Assembly: GCF_024385605.1 (NCBI RefSeq)
Contig: NZ_JANFOJ010000002.1
Span: forward strand, 310,001 to 374,000
Direction of reading: 5' to 3'
DNA: 64,000 nucleotides
Origin: Sporolactobacillus sp. STSJ-5
GTDB lineage: Bacteria > Bacillota > Bacilli > Bacillales > Sporolactobacillaceae
Shown: one piece after another, positions 56,078 to 64,000 of the stretch
Position numbering within the stretch: position 1 is the stretch's first letter
Layout of the letters: each line of letters starts with the position of its first letter
Program-made: the position numbers and the translations under genes
Notes under the pieces: model-generated
Databases searched by the model: none
Seen by the model: only the letters and a program-made list of their open reading frames with translations
Told to the model about the DNA's origin: nothing

Positions 56078-57129
56078 CATTACATGCAAAGATGAGAGAA
56101 CAGAGATATTAAACATACGTTTAATTAATTATTATGTTTGTACCTGTGATTAATAATTCGTACTTCCTTTGCTAAATGACCACCGGCTAATGCAGCAGGG
56201 TTCAGATATAAATGACTACGAATTCATTTCGTCACCTAAGATGAAATCTACTAAAAGTCCTTTTCTTAGCTCTTTGCAGAATCGTGATTCCTCTGGTGTC
56301 ACAACCCTGCGAATCAGTTTCTGCAACCGGAAAACAACCTAACCCCTCATCACTCTATAGTAATATTTTGTCACCCATTCCACATGGTACTTTATATCAT
56401 AGACCACGTGACCACTTTTATGATAACCATCCATACTTTTCACATCTGTAAAAAATAGGGCTGAAAGCGGTCCACACCTTTTACGGAATTTTTATCGTTA
56501 CTACAAACTATATCGTCGATAATGGTACTCGAACTCTTGAAAAGGAGAGTTGAATATGACTACCAAAAAGATCACTCAATCCCCATATAGAGTGACTCCC
56601 TGATAGCTAATAATCTTCCCAAATTATATCCAATATTTGCAAAACAAAGATCTTATAAAGAGTGCCTAGCATCTGCATGAATCGTAATCAACAAGAGATT
56701 AATGTGATTCAACTTGAGATGAAGGAATCTAAAGTTCGTATGTTTTGCATTACTAAATGAGAAGGGGACGTTTGAAGACATAGGCATGACTCTTAAAAGA
56801 TCGTGCCATTTCATTTTGTAAAAAGCACAGAGTTGTTAAGTAAATAGCAATAAACTCTTTCGTTTCATAAGATACGGATTTTTAATTCTAAAAGCTATCT
56901 AACCTGATGGCATCCATTCGTTATCATTTTATTTAGTTTAGAAATTGAAGCACATAAAGGTGTTGTTTAATAAAAATTTATTACAAATAGCATTTGATAT
57001 AAATATATTATGCGTATGTATCAAACAATTTATATGTAGAAAATATGTAGAATATGCTTTATTATCTACGTATAAACGTGTATATTTATATGTATAAAGT
57101 AAATAGATTAATTATCGAAGGAGATCATT
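56078..57129. other. 1 kb non-coding or decayed stretch
   Basis: No frame longer than about 30 codons with a usable start. Short pieces look like remains: a GGAGAG site and a 15-codon frame MTTKKITQSPYRVTP at 56556, and a 27-codon frame starting near 56677. Stops and frame changes interrupt any continuation. The end is very AT-rich and should hold the promoter of the EXLDI gene (GAAGGAG site before 57130). I cannot say what the ancestral gene was. Confidence 0.5.
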
Positions 57130-57672
57130 ATGCCGAATAAAACCATTTATGTTCCAGATGCTGATTTAGAAGTGTTTGATCAAGCTCAAGAAGTCTCCGG
57201 TAAAAACTTATCTGCTACGATTGTGCAAGCACTCAGATTTTACACAAAAATTGGTGAAGGAAAAGGATTCGAGCATATTGAAATTTCTGAAGGTGAAAAT
57301 GGATTTTATAAGAGAAAACGATTTATTGGCAGAGAGTTGGCTTCCGCAAGCGTTCATGACGAGGATCACTCGTTGCTGACGACCTATGTTGTCTACGAAA
57401 CAACACATGGCCGCTATGCAGTGTTTATTCGTGAACAGAAGAGAATACCTCTGGAGCAGTCGATTGAGAATGAGTTAAAGAAACGAATCATGGAAAAATT
57501 TGCAGGGGAAAACATGAACAAAGTTCCTTTTCAAAAGGAATCGGAGGATGAGGCTCCGGATTTACGAAAACTGGAAGTTTTCAATTCCATTGACGACTTG
57601 GTCGGTCATGTACCTTCGGATTTATATCGATCCTTGCACGAAATTAAGGACGGCGAATTTCTCGATATATAA
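57130..57672 (+). CDS. EXLDI family protein
   Basis: A 180-residue protein ending in EFLDI, matching the EXLDI C-terminal motif that names this small family. The N-terminal 45 residues (NKTIYVPDADLEVFDQAQ... LSATIVQALRFY) look like a ribbon-helix-helix DNA-binding domain, the middle is beta-rich. Function is not established. It is followed after 38 bases by corA, so the two are likely co-expressed, and it may regulate the pair. Confidence 0.75.
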   Translation: MPNKTIYVPDADLEVFDQAQEVSGKNLSATIVQALRFYTKIGEGKGFEHIEISEGENGFYKRKRFIGRELASASVHDEDHSLLTTYVVYETTHGRYAVFIREQKRIPLEQSIENELKKRIMEKFAGENMNKVPFQKESEDEAPDLRKLEVFNSIDDLVGHVPSDLYRSLHEIKDGEFLDI

Positions 57673-57710
57673 CTCGACATCACAACCATGAAAAAGGAGC
57701 TTCTTGATTA

Positions 57711-58667
57711 ATGATACGTATTCTCGCTCAAGACAAAAATGATCAAATCACATCACAGTTAGATTTTACCCAATTAGACGCTCAAGCACTTAATCATTAT
57801 TGGTTAGATTTGAGTGCACCTGACGATGACGAACGAAAACAGTTAAAAGATTTTCTTCCTTCTTTTCATCGTCTCGCAAAAGAAAACGAACACCATTCAA
57901 GCAGACCGCAGTTAAAGCTGTTTAAGAATTATTATTTTGTTTCCCTTCAAGTGATTAGTCCGAACACTTTGAAAACACATGAACTCTATCTATATGTTGG
58001 GAAAAATTCACTCGTCACCTTTCACACGAGCAACTTAAAGGCAGTGAATGATGTGTGGCATGGCTGCAGATCAGATGAGCATTTTTTCAAAGAGGATATT
58101 CCGGATGAAATTCTGCGACGACTGATGAGCCGATTGATTGAACAATATATTATGGCTGCAAATGATCTCGAAGATAAAATTGATGATTTGGATTTGAATG
58201 CAAAGCGCGAATCAATCAATAAGATGAATCGCCGTGTCTTTCAGTTACGCAGTGAATTGCTTAGTTTTCGCCGTGTCATCGCACCACTCATGGATATTAC
58301 GAATCGGATGATCGGCTCATCGTCTATTGAGAAAAGCGAAGAGCATGAATTTTTTCTGCGTAATTTAAATGATAATTTAAGCAGAATCACACACATGATT
58401 GAATCGAATTTGGAAATAACGTCTGACATCCGCGACAGTTACCTGTCGCTGACTACATATCGCATGAATCGAGTCATGCAAACATTGACCGTCATTACTA
58501 CTATTTTTATGCCATTGACTTTTATCGTCGGTATTTACGGAATGAATTTCGCATATATGCCTGAGCTTAACTGGAAATACGGTTATTTCTTCGTTCTCGG
58601 ACTCATGGGGCTGATCGCGATCATTATGTATTATTGGTTCCGAAAGAAAGGCTGGTTTGACAAGTAA
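57711..58667 (+). CDS. corA: CorA family divalent cation channel
   Basis: A 318-residue magnesium/cobalt transporter: a long cytoplasmic N-terminal domain with the stalk helix, then two membrane helices at the end, with the selectivity motif GMN in IYGMNF and MPEL in the periplasm-side loop, and a basic tail (FRKKGWFDK). Forms pentamers. A GGAG site precedes the ATG. Confidence 0.93.
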   Translation: MIRILAQDKNDQITSQLDFTQLDAQALNHYWLDLSAPDDDERKQLKDFLPSFHRLAKENEHHSSRPQLKLFKNYYFVSLQVISPNTLKTHELYLYVGKNSLVTFHTSNLKAVNDVWHGCRSDEHFFKEDIPDEILRRLMSRLIEQYIMAANDLEDKIDDLDLNAKRESINKMNRRVFQLRSELLSFRRVIAPLMDITNRMIGSSSIEKSEEHEFFLRNLNDNLSRITHMIESNLEITSDIRDSYLSLTTYRMNRVMQTLTVITTIFMPLTFIVGIYGMNFAYMPELNWKYGYFFVLGLMGLIAIIMYYWFRKKGWFDK

Positions 58668-58875
58668 ACAAGGGGTCACTCTATGTGATTATTCACCATG
58701 CGTGTATTTAAATAAACAAGCAGAAAATCATTCAATATTCTCTACAGGAATAGATATCACAGAACAAAGTGAAAGAATTGCTTCGGGCTAGTGCAGGCGG
58801 CGAATCCAGTGTATACTTTGTAAAAAGATGCTCTGCATTGATTTAATGATAGAGGAAAGGAAGATCCCATTCACA

Positions 58876-59451
58876 ATGGAAGAATTAAAACAACGCATTC
58901 GTGAGGAAGGAATTGTGATCGATTCCAACATTTTAAAGGTTGACCGATTCTTGAATCATCAGATCGATCCAGGGTTGATGAAAAAGATCGGTGAGCGATT
59001 TGCCCATACTTTTGCGGATACGGGTGTTTCAAAAGTTTTGACGATTGAGTCTTCAGGAATAGCGCCGGCATTAATGACTGGACTGGCATTGAATGTCCCG
59101 GTTCTTTTTGCACGCAAAAAAAAGCCGTCAACGCTTAACGAAGATTCGTTAGTTACGAACATTCAATCTTATACGAAAAGCACAAATAATTTGGTTTATC
59201 TTGAGAAAATAATGCTTTCGGCAGATGATCGAATTCTAATTGTTGATGATTTTCTCGCTAATGGTGAAGCTTCGCTCGGATTGACGCGTTTAGTCGAAAT
59301 GGCTGGAGCAACTGTTGCAGGAGTATGTATTGTCATTGAAAAATCATTCCAATTAGGCAGATCTCGGCTTGATCATGCCGGTTATCCGGTTTATTCACTT
59401 GCTCGAATTTCATCGCTTGCCAACAATAAAATTACTTTTCTTGATGACTAA
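58876..59451 (+). CDS. xpt: Xanthine phosphoribosyltransferase
   Basis: A 191-residue enzyme salvaging xanthine to XMP. IESSGIAPALMTGL and the PRPP motif ILIVDDFLANGEA follow B. subtilis Xpt, as does FLNHQIDP. The start is set by homology at ATG 58876; the nearest purine-rich site, GGAAAGGAAG, is about 13 bases ahead. TATACT at 58812-58817 may be the -10. No purine riboswitch consensus is visible in the short upstream region, unlike B. subtilis xpt. Confidence 0.93.
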   Translation: MEELKQRIREEGIVIDSNILKVDRFLNHQIDPGLMKKIGERFAHTFADTGVSKVLTIESSGIAPALMTGLALNVPVLFARKKKPSTLNEDSLVTNIQSYTKSTNNLVYLEKIMLSADDRILIVDDFLANGEASLGLTRLVEMAGATVAGVCIVIEKSFQLGRSRLDHAGYPVYSLARISSLANNKITFLDD

Positions 59452-59471
59452 TTAAGAATGAGAGGATACTA

Positions 59472-60158
59472 ATGTCACACTATACATCTCTATTTTTTGA
59501 TGTCGATGATACGCTGCTTGATTTCGGTGCTGCAGAAGAGTCGGCACTTCACAAGCTATTCGATGACCAACAAATTATCTTGACACCTGAAATAAAAAAC
59601 TACTATAAAGTGATGAATAAGGGATTATGGAGGGATTTCGAAAACGGAAAAATTAAGCGTGATGAATTAGTAAACACGCGATTTTCCAAATTGTTTAAAG
59701 CCTTCGGTAAGGATGTCGATGGTGTTGCAATGGAGCAAAACTATCGTCGCTTTCTGCGCGAAGGTCACCAGCTTGTCAATGGTGCGAGTCAATTATTGCT
59801 ACGTTTAAAAGAGCGTTTTGATTTATATATTGTAACAAATGGTGTCGCTGAAACGCAGTGCAAAAGGCTAAGAGATTCCGGGTTGACTCCTTTTTTTAAG
59901 CAGATTTTTGTTTCGGAGGATACAGGATACCATAAGCCTGACAAACGATTTTTTGATTATGCGTTTGAACACATTCCTTATTTTAAAGCAGATCAAGGCC
60001 TAATCATTGGCGACTCTTTAATTTCTGATATCCAGGGCGGCAGTCGAGCGGGGCTTGAAACATGCTGGTTCAATGCCAAACATTTAAACATTGATCTTAA
60101 TGTGAAACCGAATTACGAGATACATAAGCTTGACGAGCTTTGCACTATTTTACTTTGA
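59472..60158 (+). CDS. HAD nucleotidase, YjjG/YfnB-like
   Basis: A 228-residue HAD hydrolase: FFDVDDTLLDFG (nucleophile), YIVTNG, the Lys in GYHKPDKRFF and LIIGDSLISDIQGG. The DDTLLDF and NGVAETQ features match the YjjG subgroup, which dephosphorylates non-canonical pyrimidine nucleotides and protects DNA from mutagenic bases. It follows xpt after 20 bases, so the two form a nucleotide-salvage/clean-up operon. Confidence 0.88.
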   Translation: MSHYTSLFFDVDDTLLDFGAAEESALHKLFDDQQIILTPEIKNYYKVMNKGLWRDFENGKIKRDELVNTRFSKLFKAFGKDVDGVAMEQNYRRFLREGHQLVNGASQLLLRLKERFDLYIVTNGVAETQCKRLRDSGLTPFFKQIFVSEDTGYHKPDKRFFDYAFEHIPYFKADQGLIIGDSLISDIQGGSRAGLETCWFNAKHLNIDLNVKPNYEIHKLDELCTILL

Positions 60159-60169
60159 ATAGACAATTA

Positions 60170-60211
60170 AGAGCCTCATTGACCGCAGCACGATTCAGGA
60201 CATGAGGCTCT
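60170..60211. terminator. Inverted repeat between convergent genes
   Basis: AGAGCCTCAT and ATGAGGCTCT, ten bases each, with a 22-base loop; weak T run. Probably ends transcription from one or both sides. Confidence 0.45.
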
Positions 60212-60255
60212 ATAAATGACTGAATAATATTTATGTAAACTAATTGGCTGACGAG

Positions 60256-61353
60256 TCATTCGTGATCCTGTGATTCATCAAAGTGATCGTCCATATGATC
60301 CACCGCACGCTTCAATTCGTCGTTTGACAGATGAGTATAAATCATTGTTGTTTGGATCGCCGAATGACCAAGTTGACGACGCAGTTTTGGAATATCGTTA
60401 TTTTCTGCTTGATAACGCGTTGCAAACGAATGGCGCAGTTTATGAACAGACAGTGATGGTTTTCCGAATGCGATGGCATATTTTTTTACAAGATTTTCAA
60501 TGGATCGGGCACTAAGCCTGCGCGTTGTACCTTTCGGCCCCATAGTTGCAGAGACGAAAAGCGCTTGATTCGTACGCGGCAGATTGTACCTTTTTGTACG
60601 TACGGTAATATAATCTTCAAGATCGAGTCCTGCTTGTTCACTAAAGAAGACATATTGTTCTTTATTTCCTTTTCGAATGACGCGCACCATTCGTTTTTGA
60701 AAATCAACATCGTGCAGATCCAATCCGACTACTTCTGATAAACGAAGTCCGGAGCCGAGAATCAATGAGATAATGGCAGTATCACGTTCTGCATTTAGTG
60801 AATGGAAATTGAGCAGCTTCTTATTATCCTTCACCATTTCACGGTAATCTTGAGCAACAAATTGGCGAAAGGCCTCATATTCATCATTCCAAAGGATTTT
60901 CCCCGCCATTTTCTGTGCAACGGTCTCTTGATCTTCTTTTATTTTATTGAATGCGATTTTCGCCATTACATTGCGTACGAGATAAGGCTTGAGATCATCA
61001 GTCTCAGCAACATTTTGTAAATAATTGAAGAGGGACTTCAATGAAGAAAGCTTGCGATTAATGGTGAACTTGTCATTACGTAGGCGAAATTGGAGATAGG
61101 AAAGAAAATTTTCAATCGACTGAGGCGTTAACTTTTCAAGACAATCTAGTGAAATATCACTACGATTTCCTTGATAAAAGCCTTCGGAAATCAGCCAGTC
61201 GAAAAAAATCAAATAATCGTGACAATAATTTAGTAATGAACGAGGGGACATCACTCGCATTTTCTTATCTACATATTCACGAACGTACCATGGGAGCTGT
61301 GCTGTTTTCTCATCAATGCGGTCATAAAGATGTGTTGTTCGTTCATCAGCCAT
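60256..61353 (-). CDS. xerS: Tyrosine recombinase XerS-like
   Basis: A 365-residue site-specific recombinase. Catalytic residues are visible: Arg in GSGLRLSEV, HxxR in HKLRHSFAT, His in LGHSAIQ and the nucleophile Tyr in MIYTHLS. The N-terminal core-binding domain (LPWYVREYVDKKM and FFDWLISEG) resembles XerS, the single recombinase that resolves chromosome dimers in streptococci and lactococci, rather than XerC/XerD (about 300 residues). ATG at 61353 follows GGAG by eight bases. I found no dif-like 28-base site next to it. Confidence 0.88.
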   Translation of the reverse strand: MADERTTHLYDRIDEKTAQLPWYVREYVDKKMRVMSPRSLLNYCHDYLIFFDWLISEGFYQGNRSDISLDCLEKLTPQSIENFLSYLQFRLRNDKFTINRKLSSLKSLFNYLQNVAETDDLKPYLVRNVMAKIAFNKIKEDQETVAQKMAGKILWNDEYEAFRQFVAQDYREMVKDNKKLLNFHSLNAERDTAIISLILGSGLRLSEVVGLDLHDVDFQKRMVRVIRKGNKEQYVFFSEQAGLDLEDYITVRTKRYNLPRTNQALFVSATMGPKGTTRRLSARSIENLVKKYAIAFGKPSLSVHKLRHSFATRYQAENNDIPKLRRQLGHSAIQTTMIYTHLSNDELKRAVDHMDDHFDESQDHE

Positions 61354-61583
61354 AAAGAAAACTCCAATCAAATGGTATTATTTTACAATTTAAGTGTAAC
61401 ACAGAGCGAGACAAATAACAATATTTTACGAAGTAAACAAGACGAAAGAGATGAAAGACACATTGACTTGAAGAAAGTATCCCACCATGTCTATGACATA
61501 TATCATTTATCTATGAAATATATTTTATTTTTATATCATTCATGGTATATTGTTAAAGATGAGATGTCCGTTATTAAATTGAA

Positions 61584-61664
61584 TAAATCGTGTGTAACTG
61601 GCGTAGCATGGGAAAACCATGAGGGAGCACATGAGGATCTGAACAAGCCGTACGCCTGGGCAAA
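61584..61664 (+). promoter_or_regulatory. ZTP (pfl) riboswitch aptamer
   Basis: The two conserved parts of the pfl motif are present: GTGTAACTGGCG followed by a CATGG...CCATG hairpin and GAGGGAGCAC, and about 20 bases later GCCGTACGCCTGGGCA. In known examples the aptamer binds ZTP/ZMP, which builds up when 10-formyltetrahydrofolate is short, and turns on one-carbon genes such as folD and fhs. Here it lies 70 bases before folD. Confidence 0.92.
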
Positions 61665-61707
61665 GTATTTGGAAACCATTTTCGGTCGATATCCAGATGC
61701 TTTTTTT
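61662..61707 (+). terminator. Expression-platform terminator of the ZTP riboswitch
   Basis: AAAGTATTTGGA / TCCAGATGCTTT (two G-T pairs), then a T run to 61707. Its 5' arm starts at the aptamer's last bases, so ligand-bound aptamer should hinder the terminator. Confidence 0.8.
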
Positions 61708-61730
61708 ATTTGCTTACGGAGGTATAACCA

Positions 61731-62609
61731 ATGGGAAAACTACTGCAAACAAAAGGCATGGCAAAACAGATCTCTGAACACTTAGTCTTAGAAGTTAAAC
61801 GTATGAAAGAAAAGGGAATTGATCCTACAATCGCTGTGCTCATCGTTCAAGGAGACCCCGCATCTGAATGTTACGCCAAAGCAAAACAAAGAATCGCTCG
61901 AAAACTCGGCATTCGTTATTTGCTTACATCTGTACACCCTCAAATTACTGAAACTGAACTGCTGGCCAAAATTAAATGGTTGAATCGCTGTCCATCGATT
62001 CACGGCATTATTCTTGAATTGCCGCTACCAAAACATCTTGACGCCAAAAAAATGGTTTCTGCCATTGCTCCTGAAAAAGACGTTGATGGTCTATCTCCGG
62101 CAAATAAATTAGCATGTTTTACTGGCGATGACGGATTGTATCCAGCCACACCGCAATCGTGTATCCGAATTCTTGATTATTTCGGTTATCCCTTAAAAGG
62201 AAAAAACGTTGTATTGATCGGCTGTGGTGAAACGGTTGGTAAACCGCTTGTTCATCTCTTGTTACGCGCGAACGCAACACTGACAATCTGTCATGAATAT
62301 ACCAATAATCTGCAAAAGCAAATTGAGAAAGCAGATATTTTAATCTCTGCGGTGGGGAAAGCTAATTTAGTGACAACAGACATGGTTCACCGTGATCTGG
62401 TGATCGTTGATGCAGGCATTAATGAATTAAAAGGCGGTATTGTTGGTGATGTTCAGCCCGAAGTTTTAGAAATCGTCCAGGCGGCAACCCCGGTACCAGG
62501 CGGAGTAGGTAAGGTAACAACAATGATTTTATTTGAAAATCTCTTAAAAGCGGTTCGTCTTCAAATAACCAAAAGCCAAGAGGAGGTACGACAACGTGAA
62601 AGTCTTTGA
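61731..62609 (+). CDS. folD: Methylenetetrahydrofolate dehydrogenase/cyclohydrolase FolD
   Basis: A 292-residue bifunctional enzyme converting 5,10-methylene- to 10-formyltetrahydrofolate. The catalytic Tyr/Lys are in ECYAKAKQR, the PLPKHLD loop, the EKDVDG segment and VPGGVGKVTTMILFENLL at the end are as in the family; Rossmann region GCGETVGKPL. GGAGGT precedes ATG 61731. Under ZTP riboswitch control; overlaps fchA by 14 bases. Confidence 0.95.
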   Translation: MGKLLQTKGMAKQISEHLVLEVKRMKEKGIDPTIAVLIVQGDPASECYAKAKQRIARKLGIRYLLTSVHPQITETELLAKIKWLNRCPSIHGIILELPLPKHLDAKKMVSAIAPEKDVDGLSPANKLACFTGDDGLYPATPQSCIRILDYFGYPLKGKNVVLIGCGETVGKPLVHLLLRANATLTICHEYTNNLQKQIEKADILISAVGKANLVTTDMVHRDLVIVDAGINELKGGIVGDVQPEVLEIVQAATPVPGGVGKVTTMILFENLLKAVRLQITKSQEEVRQRESL

Positions 62610-63225
62610 TCAGAAGATCAGCCAGTTTATTGAATCAGCCAGTTCTTCTGCACCAACACCCGGGGGAGGCAGTATTGCTGCACTATGTGCTGCATTAGGC
62701 GCATCCATGGGCTCTATGGTTGCAAATTTGTCAACGGGACCAAAATTTGCCCATGTACAAACAAGAATGCATGAAATGGCTGCAGATCTTCAAAAAGTAA
62801 TAGACGGCTTTGAATACTTTGCCCAGCAAGATATGGATTCGTTTAACCGATTTATGATTGCACTGAGATTGCCCAAAGAAACTGCTGATGAACGTCGTGA
62901 ACGTACGACTCAGCTGCAAAACGCTGCAGTTCAGGCAGCGGATGTTCCGCTTCAATTAATGAAAAGCTGTCGTGATGTAATGAGTATTTTAGAGAATGCT
63001 TCGGATCAATTCAATAAAAACGTGATCTCGGATCTCGGTGTTGCAGTCATTTCATTGGATGCAGCCATTCAATCCGCATGGCTGACAGTAAAAATTAATT
63101 TGGCCACCATTAAAAATGAAGCGGTTAAACAGGACTATCAGGAACAAGGGAAAAAACTGTTGAGTGATTCGCAAAAACTCAAACAGAAAGTCATGGATAC
63201 GGTGCTGGCAAAAATCAGCCAATAA
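62596..63225 (+). CDS. fchA: Methenyltetrahydrofolate cyclohydrolase FchA (cyclodeaminase domain)
   Basis: A 209-residue all-helical protein of the formiminotransferase-cyclodeaminase family, with the folate-binding SAPTPGGGSIAALCAALG loop near the N-terminus. As a stand-alone protein it hydrolyses 5,10-methenyltetrahydrofolate. GTG start at 62596 after GAGGAGGT. Coupled to folD and under the same riboswitch, although FolD already has cyclohydrolase activity. Confidence 0.92.
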   Translation: MKVFDQKISQFIESASSSAPTPGGGSIAALCAALGASMGSMVANLSTGPKFAHVQTRMHEMAADLQKVIDGFEYFAQQDMDSFNRFMIALRLPKETADERRERTTQLQNAAVQAADVPLQLMKSCRDVMSILENASDQFNKNVISDLGVAVISLDAAIQSAWLTVKINLATIKNEAVKQDYQEQGKKLLSDSQKLKQKVMDTVLAKISQ

Positions 63226-63245
63226 AGGTAATTTCATAAATGTAT

Positions 63246-63291
63246 TTTTACATTACTTCGTCAAAATTATATTTTACGTAGTAATGTAAAA
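63246..63291. repeat. 15-base inverted repeat after fchA
   Basis: TTTTACATTACTTCG and CGTAGTAATGTAAAA pair over 15 bases with one mismatch and a 16-base AT-rich loop. There is no clear T run, so it could be either a factor-dependent end of the folD-fchA transcript or a protein-binding site. Confidence 0.6.
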
Positions 63292-63618
63292 GTAATAAAT
63301 TCTACTCTACTCTTAAGATTTATTTGCTCACTGGTAATAAAATCATCGCTCCTTCCTTTCAATTTTTGGAAACATTTCTCCTATATACTTGGCAAACAAC
63401 TTATGCACTCCATCAATATTCTTTATTCTTTCTTATGCAAACTACAAAAATTTATTGTTAATTAATTTTGTACTGTTTGATTAGCGTGTGCTCAATAAAA
63501 ACATCATGCTTTTTTTCACTTCACGAAAGCTAAATGATTGATCATGTTTTACTGTTCGTTTTATAAGTTGGCGACACAACAAGTTATGCCCTTTCAAATC
63601 CATTTGATCAACCTCTGC

Positions 63619-63643
63619 CTCGTTGTTCTGACAAAACAACGAG
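63619..63643. repeat. Nine-base perfect hairpin
   Basis: CTCGTTGTT and AACAACGAG with a seven-base loop, lying 79 bases past the stop of the transporter on the minus strand. No T run on either side, so terminator function is uncertain. Confidence 0.5.
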
Positions 63644-63721
63644 AGTTTCAATCTAACCCTTACCGCAATTTTCAAAAATAGTGCAGCCTACCAATATTTT
63701 TTCATCATTTTAATGCTTCCC

Positions 63722-64000
63722 TCATTTGTTTTTATAAGTGACCAATTGTTTAGCGCTCTTATGAGTTAAAAATAAATTTGGGATGAAGATTATAGCAAGA
63801 ACAATTACAGAAACGAAGAACCCTGCATGGTAACCCTTTAAGCCATTGGCGATCGTAGGCTGTAATCCTTGTACAACAGTCGCAACAACAGTTGCAATAA
63901 CAGCCGAACCGAAGCTGGAACCAAGATTTTCAATGATATTAATACCGACACCTGCTTCCGGAAGTTGTTTACTGTCAAGTCCGGTATAAGCATCACTCGT
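63722..64000 (-). CDS. DHA2-type MFS transporter, C-terminal part
   Basis: An open minus-strand frame from the right edge to a TGA at 63722-63724 encodes 92 residues with no start in the window. Residues GVGINIIENLGSSFGSAVIATV and GYHAGFFVSVIVLAIIFIP correspond to the last two helices of DHA2 (EmrB/QacA) exporters, ending in a basic tail. Distinct in sequence from the transporter at the left edge. Confidence 0.8.
   Translation of the reverse strand, partial: TSDAYTGLDSKQLPEAGVGINIIENLGSSFGSAVIATVVATVVQGLQPTIANGLKGYHAGFFVSVIVLAIIFIPNLFLTHKSAKQLVTYKNK

Larger units (their letters stand above)
63226..63721. other. AT-rich gene-free stretch with two inverted repeats
   Basis: No supported gene; a 64-codon minus frame at 63481-63675 lacks a ribosome binding site and family likeness. 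Two hairpins stand out: 63246-63260 with 63277-63291 and 63619-63627 with 63635-63643. Confidence 0.55.

Noticed and set aside
58680-58875. Possible purine riboswitch upstream of xpt
   Set aside because: The space is short and the conserved loop-loop sequences of the purine aptamer are not seen.
61354-61583. A dif-like recombination site beside xerS
   Set aside because: AT-rich sequence with short repeats, but no 28-base site with paired arms resembling dif or dif-SL.
63481-63675. 64-codon minus-strand frame
   Set aside because: No ribosome binding site, no domain, and it contains a hairpin; likely chance.

Overview
This window looks like chromosome of a low-GC, endospore-forming member of the Bacillales. 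The signs are a spore-type transglutaminase (Tgl), GpsB next to a class B RNase P RNA, Zur, AdeR/Ald, MrfA/MrfB, YumC-type ferredoxin reductase, YkfABC-type murein-peptide enzymes and a menaquinone operon. Non-phosphorylating GapN, a XerS-like recombinase, a long glutamine-dependent NadE and FchA beside FolD suggest a lineage such as Sporolactobacillaceae rather than Bacillus proper. That placement is inference. Most of the window is housekeeping; no prophage, intact insertion sequence, tRNA, CRISPR array or large island was recognised.

Layout, 0-13 kb: the 3' part of a DHA2-type efflux protein; a spore-coat-like pair (unknown protein plus tgl); thyA-dfrA; gapN; a small Gly/Pro-rich protein; a GNAT; an ABC-F ATPase behind an attenuator-like leader; a CzrA-like metal sensor; a second small protein related to the Gly/Pro-rich one; zur; and two unknown membrane proteins. 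A promoter-to-terminator unit without a convincing gene precedes ykfA.

13-29 kb: ykfA-ykfB-ykfC and a penicilloyl-hydrolase-fold protein (murein peptide recycling), nadE, a homodimer-type ABC exporter, a MccF-like S66 peptidase, an ASCH protein, ald with its divergent regulator adeR, and a heterodimeric ABC exporter with one degenerate ATP site.

29-50 kb: a DUF1361 membrane protein, menF-menD-menH-menC (menB and menE absent here), a HAD phosphatase, a sirtuin, mrfA-mrfB behind a LexA-like site, ypsA-gpsB-rnpB-ypsC, an M32 carboxypeptidase and parE-parC.

50-64 kb: two related small membrane proteins, yumC, a GNAT coupled to a methyltransferase with an extra nucleotidyltransferase-like N-terminal domain, a sugar porter that appears broken at its start, a MarR regulator, a 1 kb decayed stretch, EXLDI-corA, xpt, a YjjG-like nucleotidase, a XerS-like recombinase, and a ZTP (pfl) riboswitch controlling folD-fchA. 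A second DHA2-type transporter runs off the right edge.

Several groups work together: thyA, dfrA, folD and fchA in one-carbon metabolism; ykfABC and the serine hydrolase in cell-wall peptide salvage; mrfAB in DNA repair; and ypsA and gpsB in division. The best leads are the ABC-F leader, the promoter-terminator unit near 12.3-12.8 kb, the nonsense-interrupted sugar porter, the paired small LVNQPVEI proteins and the domain-fused methyltransferase.
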